Source of the DNA: Alphaproteobacteria bacterium
GTDB taxonomy: Bacteria; Pseudomonadota; Alphaproteobacteria; Paracaedibacterales; CAITNM01
Direction: 5' to 3'
NCBI GenBank assembly: GCA_947499175.1
Contig: CANMNU010000010.1
Span: 1 to 19,435, forward strand
Length of the DNA stretch: 19,435 nt
The notes below the pieces were generated by a model. It had not been told where the DNA came from. It did not search any database and saw nothing but the letters and a program-made list of their open reading frames with translations. Within the stretch, counting starts at the first letter, position 1; each line of letters starts with the position of its first letter. Below are positions 7,549 to 15,135 of this stretch, piece by piece. The translations under genes were made by a program, and so were the position numbers.

Positions 7549-7564
7549 AGTAATTTTAATTACT
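7549..7564. terminator. AT-only palindrome between convergent emrB and lolA, possible weak bidirectional terminator
   Basis: AGTAATT-TT-AATTACT is a perfect 7+7 palindrome in the emrB/lolA convergence and overlaps the lolA stop codon. It is followed by AAAAAT on the plus strand, i.e. a short U-run only for one direction. The lack of GC pairs makes it weak. Its position is the main support. Confidence 0.3.
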
Positions 7565-8137
7565 AAAAATACTATATGGAATTTTAATCGACATGTGTGT
7601 GGAATCAAGGTGCAAATGCACATTCGTAATTGAACCATTAGGGTTTTGAATAGTCCAACCCATTAAAAGCATAACTGGCTTTGGTTTGAAGTACATAGTA
7701 ACTGGCACCATGCCAACTGGACTTTCATACACAATATTTAAAACCCAAAGTCCTTCTATTTCAGATAATGATTTGACCTCAATTCCAGCACTATTAAAAT
7801 CAATCAATGGCCTAAGTAATAAGCCTGCTGGCGTATCTTCAGTGGAAATTTCTTGGGGTTTTTCATTTTCTTGGCAAATAGTTAAATAACCATCTTTTGC
7901 AATCATAAAGCTTTTACCGTAATTAATGCGTAATAATTTATTTTTACGATCAAGCCAAATTTTTCCAGTATACTTTTCTAAAATATTCGTACCACTAGTA
8001 ATATCCATGGACATTTCAGACTCAAGCGTAGTCATCGCACTTAAAAAATCTTCTATTGTTTTTAGGTCTTTTTGATTAATCTGATTAGCAAAAACAGAGC
8101 TGCAAATAAGCGTAATAATAATCAACAAAAATTTCAT
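7556..8137 (-). CDS. lolA: Outer-membrane lipoprotein carrier LolA
   Basis: This is a 193-residue protein counted from the ATG at 8137. The signal peptide MKFLLIIITLICSSVFA is predicted to be cut before NQINQ. The mature part fits the LolA half-barrel pattern: an initial helix with FLSAMTTLESEMSM, then YTGKIWLDRKNKLLRINYG, a SFMIAKDGYLTIC strand, TPAGLLLRPLIDF, and a late MYFKPKPVMLLMGWTIQNPNGSITNVHL segment. LolA carries lipoproteins from LolCDE through the periplasm to the outer membrane; clients here could include the BON lipoprotein and the NodT-like protein. A longer frame opens 51 bases upstream inside trkA, but the AAGG at 8143-8146 and the signal peptide fix this start. It lies 13 bp after trkA and is probably the last gene of the block. 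Overall similarity is moderate. Confidence 0.8.
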   Translation of the reverse strand: MKFLLIIITLICSSVFANQINQKDLKTIEDFLSAMTTLESEMSMDITSGTNILEKYTGKIWLDRKNKLLRINYGKSFMIAKDGYLTICQENEKPQEISTEDTPAGLLLRPLIDFNSAGIEVKSLSEIEGLWVLNIVYESPVGMVPVTMYFKPKPVMLLMGWTIQNPNGSITNVHLHLDSTHMSIKIPYSIFSN

Positions 8138-8142
8138 GATAA

Positions 8143-8146
8143 CCTT
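8143..8146 (-). promoter_or_regulatory. Shine-Dalgarno sequence that fixes the lolA start
   Basis: On the minus strand AAGG lies 5 bases before the ATG at 8137. It supports this start over the in-frame one at 8188, which would put 17 odd residues before the signal peptide and overlap trkA. Confidence 0.6.
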
Positions 8147-8150
8147 AAAT

Positions 8151-9527
8151 TTATAAGTAATATGGACGAATAGAAAATAATTTTTCAACTTTATGAACAG
8201 ATTCTTTTCTCGTTGCGATAATTAGCTTATCGTTAGCGCTTATATTTAAGCGAGTTGGCAAAAAATGCAAACTGTCACTGCGTACCAAAGCTAGCACAAT
8301 AATTTCTGATGTAATCGTTATATCCTCAATACCTAAACCAATAATATGACTGGTTTCCCTGGCTCTAGCTTCAATAACTACCACATTACCCTCAACAATT
8401 GGGTGAAGGCTTTGCAAATTGCCCTCGCGCACATGTTTTAAAATGGTAGAAACGGTCAAAGCTTTTGGACTAATTACCGCATCAACCCCCAGCGAAGTAA
8501 CCATAGGTGCATATTGCATATTGTTAAGCAGGGCAACTGAACGCTTAGCACCATGGCGTTTACTAATCAAAGAAGCTAAAATATTCACTTTATCATCGTT
8601 ACTTACAGCAAGCACAGTTTCACAATTTTCAATATTGGCTTCTTGCAATAAATCATAATCAAGGGCGTCACCCTGTAAAATTTCAGTACGCTTTAAAAAT
8701 TTTGCAATTTTTTCACAACGTTTAGGGTCTTTTTCAATAATACGTGCGTGTAAATTACGGTGTTCTTTTTCCATACCAACCGCAAGATTTAAGCCAATGT
8801 TACCTCCACCCACAATAAGAATTTCGCGACTTTCAGTTGGTGTATACCCAAATGCATGCATCACGTCATTAATTTGTTCGCGCTGAACTAAGACATAGAC
8901 CTCATCATCAGCCAAAAGGTGATCACGTGAATTTGGGAAAATAATATTTTCATCCCGAACAATTATGGCAACAGCCAAATCAAGCGTTGGGTATAACGAA
9001 TTTACATGCTTAATCGGTGTATTAACGATTCCCGAATGAGCCAAGCACCTAACACCAACTAATTTTAAGGAATCATCGATTAATGATATAACGTCAAATG
9101 CACCAGATGTTCTTAAATTTCGACCAATAACTTGTGCAACTTCAACCTCAGGTGAAATTATTACATCAATTGCCAAACGTTGTGATGCTAGCATTTCGCT
9201 CCAGTCTGAGTTCAAATAATTTTGATGGCGCACCCTAGCTATCTTTAAAGGTATATTGAATAAACCTTGTGCAACTTCACAAGCAATCATATTAACTTCA
9301 TCATAAGAAGTAACAGCAATTAATAAGTCAGTCTCACTAGCACCTGCTCTTTCAAGAACATCCGGATGCGAAGCAAATCCAAGTACTGGCTGAATATCTA
9401 ATTTGTCTGAAATTGCATCTAAAATTGCCGGTGAATGGTCAACAATCGTAATATGATTTCGTTCTTGCACTAAATAACGGGCAATACTAAAACCAACCTG
9501 ACCAGCCCCAAGAATAATCACTTTCAC
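8151..9527 (-). CDS. trkA: Trk K+ uptake NAD-binding regulatory subunit TrkA
   Basis: This 458-residue protein has the exact size and double layout of TrkA. The first RCK_N Rossmann domain begins at once (MKVIILGAGQVGFSIARYL, residues 1-19, with the acidic D31 closing the NAD pocket). An RCK_C domain follows to about residue 225. A second RCK_N begins ILIVGGGNIGLNLA (about 236-249), and a second RCK_C follows to the end. TrkA rings bind NAD(H) and ATP/ADP on the cytoplasmic face and gate TrkH, whose gene is at the left edge of the window. It starts with GTG six bases after the ntrX stop. The ntrY-ntrX-trkA order is common in Alphaproteobacteria, where hfq and hflX often come next; here lolA follows instead. 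The protein looks intact. Confidence 0.95.
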   Translation of the reverse strand: MKVIILGAGQVGFSIARYLVQERNHITIVDHSPAILDAISDKLDIQPVLGFASHPDVLERAGASETDLLIAVTSYDEVNMIACEVAQGLFNIPLKIARVRHQNYLNSDWSEMLASQRLAIDVIISPEVEVAQVIGRNLRTSGAFDVISLIDDSLKLVGVRCLAHSGIVNTPIKHVNSLYPTLDLAVAIIVRDENIIFPNSRDHLLADDEVYVLVQREQINDVMHAFGYTPTESREILIVGGGNIGLNLAVGMEKEHRNLHARIIEKDPKRCEKIAKFLKRTEILQGDALDYDLLQEANIENCETVLAVSNDDKVNILASLISKRHGAKRSVALLNNMQYAPMVTSLGVDAVISPKALTVSTILKHVREGNLQSLHPIVEGNVVVIEARARETSHIIGLGIEDITITSEIIVLALVRSDSLHFLPTRLNISANDKLIIATRKESVHKVEKLFSIRPYYL

Positions 9528-9533
9528 AAAATA

Positions 9534-10922
9534 TCACTCACGATAATCGCAAACCCCAAGGGCGCGCAGTTTACGATGCAAAGCAGAACGTTCCATCCCA
9601 ATGAATCTAGCAGTTTGGGAAATATTACCATCAAATCTTTGAATTTGAGCAATTAAATATTCACGTTCAAAAGTTTCCCTAGCTTCGCGTAATGGCAAAA
9701 TAATAATTTCTGCTGATTTTTGCTGCCAAGAATTACCCAATGGAGCATCATTTTGAATTTCTGGTGGTAGCATTTCAGGAACAATTGGGCTAGATGGATT
9801 TCCGCCAGCCATAATCAATAGCCATTCTACTACATTTTTAAGTTGGTTAATGTTTCCTGGCCAGCTATATGTTTGCAAAATTGTAAGCGCTGAATCTGCA
9901 ATTTTTCGTGGCATAGAACTACGACTTCTTGCAATATTTTCCATTAGGTAATTAACTAATAACGGAATATCGCTGGCACGTTCTTTTAAAGAAGGTAATC
10001 GAATATGGTTAGCAGTAAAACGATAATACAAGTCTTCACGCAAATTACCATTTTGTACCAATTCATTTAAATTTTCTGAAGTACTAGCAAAATAGCGTAT
10101 ATCAATCTTAATCGGTTCTTTTGCTCCTAAACGAAAAAACGTACCATCTTGTAAAAGTCTAACAATTTTCCCTTGAACTGGCAGTGGTAAAAGTTGCATT
10201 TCTTCAAAATACATGGTGCCACCATGGGTTTTTTCAACCAAACCAATTTTTCGTGGCTCACTGGAATTTTGCCCTTGGATTTCTGTACCAAAAAGTTCAG
10301 CTTCTATTAAAGTTGGGTGCACGCTACCACAATGGAAAACAGTAAATGGTAGGTTAGTGCGTTTTGATAATCTATGAATTTCACGTGCCACTGTTTCTTT
10401 ACCAGCACCAATTTGTCCAGTAATAAATGCACGGCTATTACTTTCAGCCATTTCAGAAATCAAATTACGAATCTGCTCAATGGCCATACTTTTACCAATC
10501 AGCCCTGAACCACCAGCCCTTTGACGCAATTCATCATTTTCGCGACGCAGTGATGATGATTCAATAGCTCTTTCAACCACAACCAACATACGCTCAGCTT
10601 TAAATGGCTTTTCTATAAAGTCATAGGCTCCCTTTTTAATAGCTGCTACTGCCGTTTCAATAGTGCTATGGCCACTAATCATAACCGTTGGCACATAAGG
10701 GTGATCACGCTTAATAATTTCAAGTATTTTCAAGCCATCGCGTTCGCCATCACCTAACCAAACATCAAGAATCACTAAATTAGGTTGACGCTTTTTCATT
10801 TCTCCTAAAGCTTGCACACCATCCGCTGCAACGCGGCAGTTATAACCTTCATCGTTTAAAATGCCACTGATCAGCTCGCGTATGTCTTTTTCATCGTCTA
10901 CAACTAAAATATCAAACGCCAT
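9534..10922 (-). CDS. ntrX: NtrX response regulator (REC-AAA+-Fis HTH), lacking GAFTGA
   Basis: This 462-residue regulator has three parts. The receiver domain covers residues 4-118, with the acidic pair D10/E11, phosphoacceptor D53 (LDVW) and K105 (KPF). The AAA+ domain covers about 140-375, with Walker A-like GQIGAGKE (169-176), sensor-like DIRYFASTSENL and the REDLYYRF arginine-finger region (295-302). A C-terminal Fis-type helix-turn-helix covers about 433-452 (NISQTARFIGMERSALHRKL). GAFTGA, needed to contact sigma54, is absent: after ELFGTE the sequence goes straight to the PRKIGLVE segment. Walker B reads MYFEEM, with Glu in place of the usual Asp. The protein therefore probably acts as a direct DNA-binding regulator rather than a sigma54 activator. 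AAGGA inside the ntrY 3' end precedes the ATG; ntrY stops one base upstream, so the pair is coupled. Confidence 0.93.
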   Translation of the reverse strand: MAFDILVVDDEKDIRELISGILNDEGYNCRVAADGVQALGEMKKRQPNLVILDVWLGDGERDGLKILEIIKRDHPYVPTVMISGHSTIETAVAAIKKGAYDFIEKPFKAERMLVVVERAIESSSLRRENDELRQRAGGSGLIGKSMAIEQIRNLISEMAESNSRAFITGQIGAGKETVAREIHRLSKRTNLPFTVFHCGSVHPTLIEAELFGTEIQGQNSSEPRKIGLVEKTHGGTMYFEEMQLLPLPVQGKIVRLLQDGTFFRLGAKEPIKIDIRYFASTSENLNELVQNGNLREDLYYRFTANHIRLPSLKERASDIPLLVNYLMENIARSRSSMPRKIADSALTILQTYSWPGNINQLKNVVEWLLIMAGGNPSSPIVPEMLPPEIQNDAPLGNSWQQKSAEIIILPLREARETFEREYLIAQIQRFDGNISQTARFIGMERSALHRKLRALGVCDYRE

Positions 10923-10923
10923 A

Positions 10924-12825
10924 CTATTCCTTTTTTCCGTGAACTAAACTTAAAATGACCTTTGCCCCGCCAAGGCTATCACTGTCTCTAAATTCTATAT
11001 GCCCATTGTGATCCATTGTTATTTTAGAAACAATCGATAATCCTAATCCCGTACCTTTTTCACGCGTCGTGTAATATGGCTCAATTAAGCGCTCACGATT
11101 GTGTTTTTCAAAACCAGGGCCATTATCTTCAATGATCATATGAAATTGTTTATCATCTAGCAACAATCTAAGTGAAATCAATGGTTTTGCAACCCTATTT
11201 TCTTGTACAGCATTTACAGAATTTTGCAAGAGATTTGTTAAAACTTGGCTAATTTGTTGGCTGTCACACTCCCAGATAAAATGATCACAGCTATTAAATT
11301 CAAAGGTAATCTGTGGGTAAGCCTGAATTAACAATTCCATTGATTGTTTACATAATTTTACCAAATCTTCTTTTTGCATTTTAGGATCTGGCATACGTGC
11401 AAAAGATGAAAATTCATTAACAAGGTTACCTATTTGGTTCACTTGGCGAATAATTGTATCTATGCAATTTTCAAAAGTAGTTTTGTCTTCAGTAATTTGT
11501 TTTAAATATTTTCTACGTAAACGTTCCGCCGAAAGTTGAATCGGAGTTAAAGGATTTTTAATTTCATGGGCAATCTTACGGGCAATATCCGCCCATGCAG
11601 CTTTGCGCTGGTTAAAAGCAATTTCTTCTTTTTGTTTTTTTAAGCGCTGCGTCATGTTATTAAATGCCCAAATCAAATTGTCCATTTCATTGTTAAGCGT
11701 TTTGTTAGTGATACAAATATTTAAGTCACCCTGACTAACACGGTGAGACGCCTCAATTAACTTAGAAATAGGGGTAAACAAAGTGTTCGCCATTGATAGC
11801 CCCATCCAAACTGAAGCTAAAATTAGCACTAAAACTAAAATAGCAAAAAATGCCAAAAAGGTTAGTTGAATTTCACCTTGTTGTAATTCAAGCAAAGAAT
11901 ATGCTGTAACTGCCCCTTGGGCCTTGTCCATTGCTTTGGTTACTTCCTCTGAAACCATTTTACCAATGAACAAGTAAGTATCACTAACTGGATCAAGCTG
12001 AATAAGCGCACGTACTTTGTCCTTATAGGTAAACAGTGCAAAACCTTCTTCTCGCACCCTTGCAAAATCTGCCGTACTAATACTTTCAGCAGCCAATGCT
12101 AAAGCAAATGTAAAGTATGACCTGGCAATAATATTTAGCTGACCATCAATAACCAAAGCTTCACTCAAACCGCGTTGTTCTGAAAGTTGCGTTATAGCTT
12201 GATTAAAATCATCATTGTTTTGGGTAAGCATGGCGGTAATTGGTCGCAACTGCATAACCATACCCAAGCCATCAATACGAATGGTTTTCTGACTTTCTTT
12301 AATGTAATTTTCAGCAATTTCGGTAGCAGCATTTATTGTTGTTTTAAATGGTTCCGTAAATAATGCTTTCAACGATGAATTAAAGAAAAAAGTTGAAAAT
12401 ACTGAAATACCAACAGCTGGTAACAAGCCAGTTACAACTAATACCATTACTAAATGAAGGTGTAGCTTTGTGCCACGAATACCGCGCTTGCGCTCTAACC
12501 ACAAAAGTATTACCCGGCGAATAATAAAAATTGCCATCAAAACAAGTAATGCTAAATTAAGGTAAAGGTATGGCAAAATTGTTGTGGCTTTTAATGCACC
12601 TGAGCTATGTTGCATTACAAACATTGTAGCAATACACGAACATAACGCTAAGATCATAACCACGTACTGTAATGATCTTGCAACAGAATCACGGGATAAA
12701 AGTCGCAAAATGCGCGCCATTAATGAAGATGTCTCAATTAGCATCAAATAAAATATTGAATTTATCAGTATTGTTAAACGTATCCTAGCAGGGTTTAAGA
12801 TTTGGGCAAACTTTGCCGCATTCAT
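10924..12825 (-). CDS. ntrY: NtrY membrane sensor histidine kinase, apparently without PAS
   Basis: This 633-residue kinase has membrane spans near residues 52-72, 84-104, 122-146 and 320-343. The extracytoplasmic part (about 150-318) lies between the last two. A HAMP linker follows (about 345-395), then HisKA with the phospho-accepting His420 in IAHEIKNPLTPIQLSAERLRR. The HATPase_c domain shows an N box NLLQNSVNAV (531-540), G1 DNGPG (567-571) and G2 GTGLGLS (591-597). It autophosphorylates and passes the phosphate to NtrX, encoded directly downstream. Many alphaproteobacterial NtrY proteins have a PAS domain between HAMP and HisKA; here only about 20 residues lie there. Met36 is a possible later start, because the first 35 residues resemble a short extra hydrophobic stretch. 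It follows lptG after 61 bp on the same strand. Confidence 0.92.
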   Translation of the reverse strand: MNAAKFAQILNPARIRLTILINSIFYLMLIETSSLMARILRLLSRDSVARSLQYVVMILALCSCIATMFVMQHSSGALKATTILPYLYLNLALLVLMAIFIIRRVILLWLERKRGIRGTKLHLHLVMVLVVTGLLPAVGISVFSTFFFNSSLKALFTEPFKTTINAATEIAENYIKESQKTIRIDGLGMVMQLRPITAMLTQNNDDFNQAITQLSEQRGLSEALVIDGQLNIIARSYFTFALALAAESISTADFARVREEGFALFTYKDKVRALIQLDPVSDTYLFIGKMVSEEVTKAMDKAQGAVTAYSLLELQQGEIQLTFLAFFAILVLVLILASVWMGLSMANTLFTPISKLIEASHRVSQGDLNICITNKTLNNEMDNLIWAFNNMTQRLKKQKEEIAFNQRKAAWADIARKIAHEIKNPLTPIQLSAERLRRKYLKQITEDKTTFENCIDTIIRQVNQIGNLVNEFSSFARMPDPKMQKEDLVKLCKQSMELLIQAYPQITFEFNSCDHFIWECDSQQISQVLTNLLQNSVNAVQENRVAKPLISLRLLLDDKQFHMIIEDNGPGFEKHNRERLIEPYYTTREKGTGLGLSIVSKITMDHNGHIEFRDSDSLGGAKVILSLVHGKKE

Positions 12826-12886
12826 ATACTACTGCTAGCAGATTTATTTTTTCAAAAAATTTCCAATGAATTACAACTATTAAACC

Positions 12887-13978
12887 CTAGCGATCATCTA
12901 GTAAAACAGTAAGCCAATAGCCGCTGGCAAAGGTAATTAATGGCGGAATCCACGCCGCCACTAATAAAGGAATCTTATGTGCTACACCATATGCGTGTAC
13001 TATGTGCTCAAAAAAATGCATTAAAAATGCAAAAATTATACTAATACCAATAATTAAACTAAATGATCTGCTGCGTGTTGAAAGCAAACAAAAGCTCGCT
13101 GCTAACAACACGAACCCAACCATCATGCCAATTTTGGCAATTTGCTGATGCCACAACATTGCATAGGCGCTGGCATCTAGCCCTGAATTTTCTAACATTT
13201 TAATAAATTCTGGCATTTGTAAAAATGAAATTGTGTCTGGAGGAGCCGTTGATTGCTGAATTTGTTCCATAGTTACAGTTGTTGGCTCAACATGGTCTTT
13301 TAAATTTTCCTGCACATTATTGCAAATAATGTTCACATTGTGCATTTGCCAGGATTCATCATTTAATTCAGCAACTTCTGCATCTACTCGGCGTAAAAAT
13401 TTTCCAGCTTTGCTAAATTGAAAAATCATTACATTGCTAAATTGTTTTTTTAAAATATTGAATTGTTTAGCATGAATAATACTTTGTGAATTTTCAAAAT
13501 TTTCACGAAGCCATAAACCTGTGTCGTTAAATGCAACGCTATAGGCTTTTTTGTGAAAAAGCTTTTCCTCTAAAACAACCATTCGCCCACAAAGTGCTGC
13601 TTTTACCGGGTTAAGCACCAAAATATTTACAATTCCCAAAAATACAACTACAAATGATATGCCACTTAAAAATTGTAATCGTGAAACGCCAAAGCTCTGC
13701 ATAACTACAACATTTTGTGATTGAGATAGTCGTAAAAAGCAGCCTAAAGCTGCAAAAAAAGTTATTGAGGGCAATAAGTCATCAAGAATTTTGGGTAATT
13801 TTAAAAATGCCATTTGCAATAATACCGGCAATGGCACGTCATGCTGCATTGTACGTCTTGTAAGCTCAATCATTTCAAATAGGCTAATTACCAAAGCTAC
13901 AGTTACAAATATTACCCCAAACCAAAACAAAAAAGTTCGGCTTACGTAACGATTAATTGTTGAAATTAAATACCACAT
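12887..13978 (-). CDS. lptG: LPS export permease LptG
   Basis: This 363-residue YjgP/YjgQ-family permease has three N-terminal spans (about 14-36, 60-82, 103-125). A periplasmic beta-jellyroll domain follows (about 135-270), then three C-terminal spans (about 282-300, 305-325, 332-358). The loop LSQSQNVVVMQSFGVSRLQF (84-103) is the coupling helix that contacts the LptB ATPase. LptG with LptF and LptB2 extracts LPS from the inner membrane and feeds the LptC-A-D bridge. The start overlaps the 3' end of lptF by 13 bp. The order lptF then lptG, with the more typical short polar N-terminus MWYLISTINRYVSRTF, separates G from F. lptB, lptC, lptA and lptD are not in the window. Confidence 0.9.
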   Translation of the reverse strand: MWYLISTINRYVSRTFLFWFGVIFVTVALVISLFEMIELTRRTMQHDVPLPVLLQMAFLKLPKILDDLLPSITFFAALGCFLRLSQSQNVVVMQSFGVSRLQFLSGISFVVVFLGIVNILVLNPVKAALCGRMVVLEEKLFHKKAYSVAFNDTGLWLRENFENSQSIIHAKQFNILKKQFSNVMIFQFSKAGKFLRRVDAEVAELNDESWQMHNVNIICNNVQENLKDHVEPTTVTMEQIQQSTAPPDTISFLQMPEFIKMLENSGLDASAYAMLWHQQIAKIGMMVGFVLLAASFCLLSTRSRSFSLIIGISIIFAFLMHFFEHIVHAYGVAHKIPLLVAAWIPPLITFASGYWLTVLLDDR

Positions 13979-15096
13979 CGCTCAAACAATCTTTGTATTT
14001 TGTGGTGTGCCGACCCCTTACACAAAACAGCTACACCAGCTGCTATAAGCACCATTACTGATACATAAGCCAAAGGAATTGCAAAACTAAATTTTAACTG
14101 CAGTTGCAATAAATTTAGCACAATCCATTGAAATAAAATTCCAGTTAATATTAGATACAGCATTCTGCGACGTCGCATTCTTCTTGATGGACGGTTGACT
14201 ACCATAACCAATGCCACTAGTAAAATATTTAATAAGCATAAAAATGGCAATAAAATGCGCTGGTGTCCTTCTGCTGCCAAGCGATTTTGTAATTTTGGAT
14301 TGTCAGATTCTTCATTTGAGGTACTAAAAAGCTCTCTCAAATCTTTTTCATATGGCTTCATACTGCGAGAATTAACAATTGTTGTGATTTCGCTAAGGTT
14401 ATATACAAGCTCAGCAAACTCAAACGATTGTATCGTATTGTTTTTATCTTTCTCTTGCCGAACCCCATCATAAAGTACCAAAACATACTGATCTTGGATT
14501 TTTTTTAAAATTCCTTCTTTGGCGAGTAATATGTAAGGTTTTTTTGATTTTTTCCCGTGCTCTCCAGTGTCATTAATAAATATGCCTTCAAATTCCCTGG
14601 AAGACTTACGTTTTTCTACAAAAATAGTTAATCCTCTAACAACGTTAAATGAACCATCTCTAACTATTGAAGAAGAAAATTGATTGCGCAGTTGAAATTC
14701 TTGTTGGCGAAAAGCCCTAAAAGAATTTGGTATAATAAACACATTCAATAGTATCAGACCAACAGTTAAACTTGAGGCTAAAATCACTCCTGGCTTTAGA
14801 ATTTGCCAAGGACTTTTTCCCAGGGCCTGCATTACCTGAAGTTCGTTATCAAGTGTTATCTTGCTAAAAGCAAGAATACTACCAATTAAAGTACAAACCG
14901 GAGCCACTTTTACAAATAAATCAGGGAGCAAAAAAACAATTAATGAAAGGTAACCATGCAGTGAAACATTGTGATGAACTATCACCTCAATAAATTTTAA
15001 CGATTGAGTTAACCACAACAATACCACCAAAATTGTAGCCAAAACTCCAATTGACGTGCAAAGCCGTTTTAAAATGTACGTAGACGTGATAAACAT
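13966..15096 (-). CDS. lptF: LPS export permease LptF
   Basis: This 376-residue partner of LptG has the same plan. The start STYILKRLCTSIG is followed by spans at about 12-30, 50-74 and 100-122. The LptB-contacting coupling helix DNELQVMQALGKSPWQIL is at 83-100. A periplasmic jellyroll (about 135-265) contains VRGLTIFVEKR and EFEGIFINDTGE. Three final spans lie at about 278-298, 308-330 and 335-360. It is the first gene of the minus-strand block lptF-lptG-ntrY-ntrX-trkA-lolA. Only 39 bp separate its ATG from that of divergent surA, so the promoters must overlap or lie inside the genes. No clear Shine-Dalgarno sequence is seen before the ATG. Confidence 0.9.
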   Translation of the reverse strand: MFITSTYILKRLCTSIGVLATILVVLLWLTQSLKFIEVIVHHNVSLHGYLSLIVFLLPDLFVKVAPVCTLIGSILAFSKITLDNELQVMQALGKSPWQILKPGVILASSLTVGLILLNVFIIPNSFRAFRQQEFQLRNQFSSSIVRDGSFNVVRGLTIFVEKRKSSREFEGIFINDTGEHGKKSKKPYILLAKEGILKKIQDQYVLVLYDGVRQEKDKNNTIQSFEFAELVYNLSEITTIVNSRSMKPYEKDLRELFSTSNEESDNPKLQNRLAAEGHQRILLPFLCLLNILLVALVMVVNRPSRRMRRRRMLYLILTGILFQWIVLNLLQLQLKFSFAIPLAYVSVMVLIAAGVAVLCKGSAHHKIQRLFERCGI

Positions 15097-15135
15097 ATAT
15101 ACATTAGTACAATTATTTTTTGGCTTTTCCTAGAC

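Noticed and set aside
8138..8188. Longer lolA start at 8188
   Set aside because: It would place 17 residues before a complete signal peptide and overlap trkA. A Shine-Dalgarno sequence supports the ATG at 8137.
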